Source: Flavobacteriaceae bacterium
Lineage (GTDB): Bacteria > Bacteroidota > Bacteroidia > Flavobacteriales > Flavobacteriaceae
Direction: 5' to 3'
Length of the DNA stretch: 18,980 nucleotides
NCBI GenBank assembly: GCA_029247985.1
Contig: JAQWKF010000020.1
Coordinates: 1-18,980 of the forward strand
The notes under the pieces are model-generated. The model made no database searches and was not told the DNA's origin. It saw nothing but the letters and a program-made list of their open reading frames with translations. Of the stretch, positions 15,970-18,980 are shown piece by piece (within the stretch, counting starts at the first letter, position 1; every line of letters begins with the position of its first letter). A program made the position numbers and the translations under genes.

Positions 15970-17979
15970 ATGACAACAACAAAAACAATCCTCCGTGTAT
16001 TTATACTCATTTTTGTTTTGCACTTACAGGGGTGTACTGAAAATAGTAAGCCAGCGCTCATAGCAAGTAAGGTCATCCCTTTTTTCCAGCATTGGAATTT
16101 AATTTTAGGAGACGGCTCAAATGCGGGTGTAGCAATTGATTATGAAAACAAGGACTTTTTTTACGCCACAAATGATGGTGAGGAAGAGTGGGTTGTTTTC
16201 AAAACGCCCAACGCTGGGAACACACACGGTACTTCAAACAATACAAGAACTGAGCTAGCGCAGCTAAAAAAGTGGTCGCCGCTAACCGATGCAAAATTGG
16301 AAGCGACACTAAAAGTAATGAATATAGCAAGTACAGGCGATGCGAGGGTAGCAGCAAGTTACTCAGTAGTAGTCGGTCAGATTCACAGTGCAGATGGGCA
16401 CGAAAATGAACCCCTTAAGATCTTCTATAAAAAATTTCCTGGGCATACAAAAGGATCTGTTTTTTGGAACTATGAAATCAATACAGCGGGTGAAGACAAT
16501 TCAAAAAGATGGGATTATTCCTATCCTATTTGGGGCTATGACTTTTCTGTTGTTGGAACAAACGCAGATACCTTTCCACAAGAACCTGAGGAGGGCATCG
16601 CTTTAGGAGAAACGTTTAGTTATCAAGTAGAAGTGAAAGAGGGAGTGATGTACCTCACCTTTACAAGTGAAGGACATCCAACAAAAACCTTTACTAAAAA
16701 TCTGATCGATTCTGAATATAAGACAGAGGCCGATACTCCAAAGCAGGTTCAGGAATTATTTTTCCCTATTGGTCAAGATGGTGTTGAACGCAAAAACGCT
16801 TATGCCGAAGAAGGTTTGTTCTTTAAATTGGGGAGTTACAATCAAACCAATGGTAAAAGTCCTCAAGTCAATAGAGTATGGTGTTCTGGCGCAGAAACCC
16901 ATGGAGGAGATCTTCAAAAACAATATACAGATGGAAATTATGCTGAGGTTTGGTTTAAGGCAGCGAATATCGAAATCAGTGATCAAGCCATTTCAAATGA
17001 AGGCTATTTTTCAGCCAATGATGATTTGAGTAAAAAGACCGTTTATCCTAGTGAAGTCATTCCTTTTATGGACAAGTTTAAAATTTTAATGGGAGACGGC
17101 ACAAGAGAGGATAATCTTGTAGACTTTGAAAATAAAGACTTTTTCTATACCGTGATTGACGGAACAAGACGTTGGGTTGCCTACAAAACTCCCAATTCTG
17201 GTGTTACTTCTCCGAACTCTAGCAACACAAGAACAGAGCTACACGAAAAAAGAGAATGGATTCCAGAAGAAGGCGGAAAGTTAACAGGTACTTGCAAAGT
17301 AATGCATGTATCTACCACGGGTGACGCTAGAGTTGCCGCTTCGTTCGCATCCGTATTAGGACAAATTCACAGTGGCGAAGGCCATGAAAATGAGCCGTTT
17401 AAATTATTTTATAAAAAATTCCCTGGGCATACAAAAGGATCGGTTTTTTGGAATTATGAAATCAATACTGCTGGAGACGATAATGCGGGAAGATGGGATT
17501 TCTCAACCGCCATTTGGGGGTATGATATGGCAGTCGTAGGAACAGCGAAAGACGCGTATCCTGCTGAACCTGAAGACGGTATTAAATTAGGCGAAGAATT
17601 CAGCTATGAGGTAAATATTTACAAAGGAATCATGTATTTGACCTTTACAAGTCCAAACCACAAAACAAAGACCTTCACAAAGAATCTAATTTCGTCTGAG
17701 TATGTAAATAAATCTGATTTACCAGCACAAGTACAGAAACTATTTATACCCATAGGGCAAGACGGTACAGAACGTGCCAATGCTTATAGTGGAGAGTTAA
17801 ATTATTTTAAACAAGGTGCTTATAACCAGACCAATGGAAAAAGTCCTGAAACAAATATGGTATGGTGTACAGGTGCTGAAACCTATGGAGGTGACATCGC
17901 TAAACAATATGAAAACGGAAGTTATACAGAAGTTTGGTTTAGAGAAGCAACAGTAGGTCCAGGAACACCACCAAAATAA
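15970..17979 (+). CDS. Lipoprotein with two tandem PL7 alginate-lyase domains
   Basis: 669 residues from ATG 15970. An in-frame TTG at 15928 would add 14 residues before the signal and is less likely. The lipobox is LHLQGC with Cys22. Two copies of an alginate-lyase-2 (PL7) jelly roll occupy about 35-332 and 361-662, offset by 328 residues. Each keeps the catalytic set: Arg93 in NTRTEL, Gln137 and His139 in QIH, Lys286 and Tyr290 in FFKLGSYNQ for copy 1; Arg421, Gln465 and His467, Lys614 and Tyr618 in YFKQGAYNQ for copy 2. Shared sequence such as HENEP, FPGHTKGSVFWNYEIN and TFTKNLI resembles subfamily 5-type PL7 enzymes. Family knowledge indicates cleavage of alginate by beta-elimination. It follows the PL28-like gene by 59 nt and precedes kdgF. 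Both copies look functional, so this is a likely bidomain lyase rather than a lyase with a dead module. Confidence 0.88.
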   Translation: MTTTKTILRVFILIFVLHLQGCTENSKPALIASKVIPFFQHWNLILGDGSNAGVAIDYENKDFFYATNDGEEEWVVFKTPNAGNTHGTSNNTRTELAQLKKWSPLTDAKLEATLKVMNIASTGDARVAASYSVVVGQIHSADGHENEPLKIFYKKFPGHTKGSVFWNYEINTAGEDNSKRWDYSYPIWGYDFSVVGTNADTFPQEPEEGIALGETFSYQVEVKEGVMYLTFTSEGHPTKTFTKNLIDSEYKTEADTPKQVQELFFPIGQDGVERKNAYAEEGLFFKLGSYNQTNGKSPQVNRVWCSGAETHGGDLQKQYTDGNYAEVWFKAANIEISDQAISNEGYFSANDDLSKKTVYPSEVIPFMDKFKILMGDGTREDNLVDFENKDFFYTVIDGTRRWVAYKTPNSGVTSPNSSNTRTELHEKREWIPEEGGKLTGTCKVMHVSTTGDARVAASFASVLGQIHSGEGHENEPFKLFYKKFPGHTKGSVFWNYEINTAGDDNAGRWDFSTAIWGYDMAVVGTAKDAYPAEPEDGIKLGEEFSYEVNIYKGIMYLTFTSPNHKTKTFTKNLISSEYVNKSDLPAQVQKLFIPIGQDGTERANAYSGELNYFKQGAYNQTNGKSPETNMVWCTGAETYGGDIAKQYENGSYTEVWFREATVGPGTPPK

Positions 17980-18112
17980 ATTGAAGTAAAATAATAGATA
18001 TTAATAGACTTTCAAGTTCTTCTTTCGGATGAAAATTTTCTTCGACTAATAAAGAAAACCTAAGAAAAATAGTATCTAGTAAAATCGTAAAAGCAGTAAA
18101 ATCAAAGAAAAA
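17980..18112. other. AT-rich intergenic spacer
   Basis: 133 nt between the double PL7 gene and kdgF. It contains a 10-bp palindrome (GAAAATTTTC, 18031-18040) but no convincing terminator, operator matching TGCAAT, or complete promoter. Confidence 0.4.
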
Positions 18113-18460
18113 ATGAAATCATTTGGATCAAGTAAAGAGTTTAATTTTGGAAAAGACATCCAATGGGATGAAGTAGGCGACGGGGTTCGTAGGCAAATCA
18201 TGGCCTATGACGATACCATTATGCTAGTAAATGTTGAATTTAAAAAAGGCGGTATTGGCCAGATGCACAAGCATTATCACGCGCAAGTAACACAAGTGGT
18301 AAGTGGTTCTTTTAAAGTTACTATTGGAGATGAAACTAAGGTTTTAAACGGTGGAGATGCATTCTATATTCCACCAAATGTGATGCATGGTGCTATTTGT
18401 TTAGAGGATGGTATTCTTATCGATGTGTTCAGTCCAATACGTGAAGATTTCATGGAATGA
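18113..18460 (+). CDS. kdgF: KdgF-type cupin, unsaturated uronate to keto-uronate converting enzyme
   Basis: 115 residues, a single small cytoplasmic cupin domain without a signal peptide. Metal-site candidates are His52, His54 and Gln58 in MHKHYHAQ and His92 in PPNVMHGA; this H-x-H, Gln, His arrangement and the length match KdgF. GGIGQMHKHYHAQVTQVVSG and GGDAFYIPPNVMHG are typical phrases. KdgF speeds the linearisation of 4,5-unsaturated uronates to the 4-deoxy-5-keto form used by KduI or by alginate-specific reductases. It sits between two PL7 lyase genes and ends 15 nt before the second one. Confidence 0.9.
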   Translation: MKSFGSSKEFNFGKDIQWDEVGDGVRRQIMAYDDTIMLVNVEFKKGGIGQMHKHYHAQVTQVVSGSFKVTIGDETKVLNGGDAFYIPPNVMHGAICLEDGILIDVFSPIREDFME

Positions 18461-18475
18461 TAATTTTAATTTGTT

Positions 18476-18980
18476 TTGAATACAATCTCACATCATAACT
18501 TTTACAGTTTTCTCTTCTTTTTTTTATTACTCTTTGCTTGCAAAAAAGAAGTTGAAGCTGAAAGTACTGTTACTATTAATGATCGGCCAGGTACAACGTT
18601 TAAACTTCCGAATATTGACCTTACCCATTGGAAAGTAACACTTCCAATAGGAAACCCAACTTCGATAAAACCACCTGAAATCTTGGGTTATGCAACCAAT
18701 GATGTGTTAAAACCCTATATGTATAACGATTCTATCGAAGGTGCTCTTGTGTTTTATACCAAACCAGGTTCTTCTACTCCAAATTCAAGTTATTCAAGAA
18801 CAGAACTACGCGAACAAATGGTGTCTGGTTCGGATTCACATAATTGGACATTCATTGAAGGCGGCAAAATTAAAGGACGTCTACGCATCGATGAAATTTC
18901 TAAAGACAGCTCTGGCAATCCACACCGCACCATAGTGATGCAGATTCACGGTCGGTTAACTGACGCCCAACATGATTTGT
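18476..18980 (+). CDS. PL7 alginate lyase lipoprotein, 3' truncated by the window edge
   Basis: The reading frame is open from a stop at 18467-18469 to the end of the window. No ATG precedes the signal sequence, so TTG at 18476 is the likely start, 15 nt after kdgF. About 168 residues are visible. The signal peptide is followed by a lipobox (LLLFAC, then KKEVEAE). The PL7 segments are DLTHWKVTLPIG, SYSRTELREQM with the catalytic Arg and Glu, and IVMQIHGRLTD with the catalytic Gln and His. The third catalytic strand (YFKxGxY) is beyond the edge. It differs clearly from the two copies in the preceding PL7 protein (RTELRE versus RTELAQ or RTELHE), so it is from another PL7 subgroup. A shorter open stretch at 18741-18935 lies in another frame and is not a gene. 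Confidence 0.85.
   Translation, partial: MNTISHHNFYSFLFFFLLLFACKKEVEAESTVTINDRPGTTFKLPNIDLTHWKVTLPIGNPTSIKPPEILGYATNDVLKPYMYNDSIEGALVFYTKPGSSTPNSSYSRTELREQMVSGSDSHNWTFIEGGKIKGRLRIDEISKDSSGNPHRTIVMQIHGRLTDAQHDL

Noticed and set aside
15789..16076. 95-residue minus-strand frame spanning the PL28-like/PL7 junction
   Set aside because: It overlaps the ends of two real genes in antisense and has no coding-like features.
18031..18040. GAAAATTTTC palindrome after the double PL7 gene, considered as a terminator
   Set aside because: The stem is short, AT-only in the core and not followed by a T-tract, so termination is not supported.

Overview
The window comes from an AT-rich marine Bacteroidetes genome, most likely a Flavobacteriaceae member. 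The evidence is two proteins with type IX secretion (T9SS) C-terminal sorting domains, many lipoproteins with SPII signals, Bacteroidetes-type promoters (TTTG, about 20 nt, TAnnTTTG) and the absence of clear Shine-Dalgarno sequences. It is a polysaccharide-utilisation region devoted to uronic-acid polymers. No RNA genes, insertion sequences or CRISPR arrays were seen, and no SusC/SusD pair, sulfatase or rhamnosidase lies inside the window.

Layout. (1) 1-494 (+): the 3' end of a PL6-like alginate lyase, closed by a hairpin terminator at 516-540 that also serves the converging operon. (2) 7829-561 (-): a leftward operon encoding a secreted beta-helix protein of pectate-lyase-like fold, an AraC-type regulator, a GH88 unsaturated glucuronyl hydrolase lipoprotein, a GH2 glycosidase lipoprotein and a T9SS-exported protein of unknown function. 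(3) 7916-8950 (+): a divergent LacI-family regulator. (4) 9014-15910 (+): kduI, kduD, uxaC, dctP, dctQ, dctM and a secreted PL28-like lyase with a T9SS tail, tightly packed with several start/stop overlaps. (5) 15970-18980 (+): a lipoprotein with two tandem PL7 alginate-lyase domains, kdgF, and the start of a second PL7 lipoprotein that runs off the window.

How it fits together (inference from families). Secreted and surface lyases cut uronate polymers into unsaturated oligomers. GH88 removes the unsaturated terminal uronate and GH2 removes a saturated sugar, possibly glucuronate. The TRAP system DctPQM carries monomeric uronates across the inner membrane. KdgF, KduI and KduD convert unsaturated uronate to 2-keto-3-deoxygluconate (KDG), and UxaC isomerises saturated glucuronate to fructuronate. 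The later enzymes (KDG kinase and aldolase, fructuronate reductase, mannonate dehydratase) are not in the window.

The most interesting points are: a near-identical operator, TGCAATCCATT(G/A)CA, placed the same way in the promoters of both main operons, which suggests one LacI regulon; the beta-helix protein, a candidate for an uncharacterised lyase; the join of a glucuronate-type module to alginate-lyase genes; a short AraC regulator resembling a hybrid two-component output domain without its sensor; and the double-domain PL7 enzyme.
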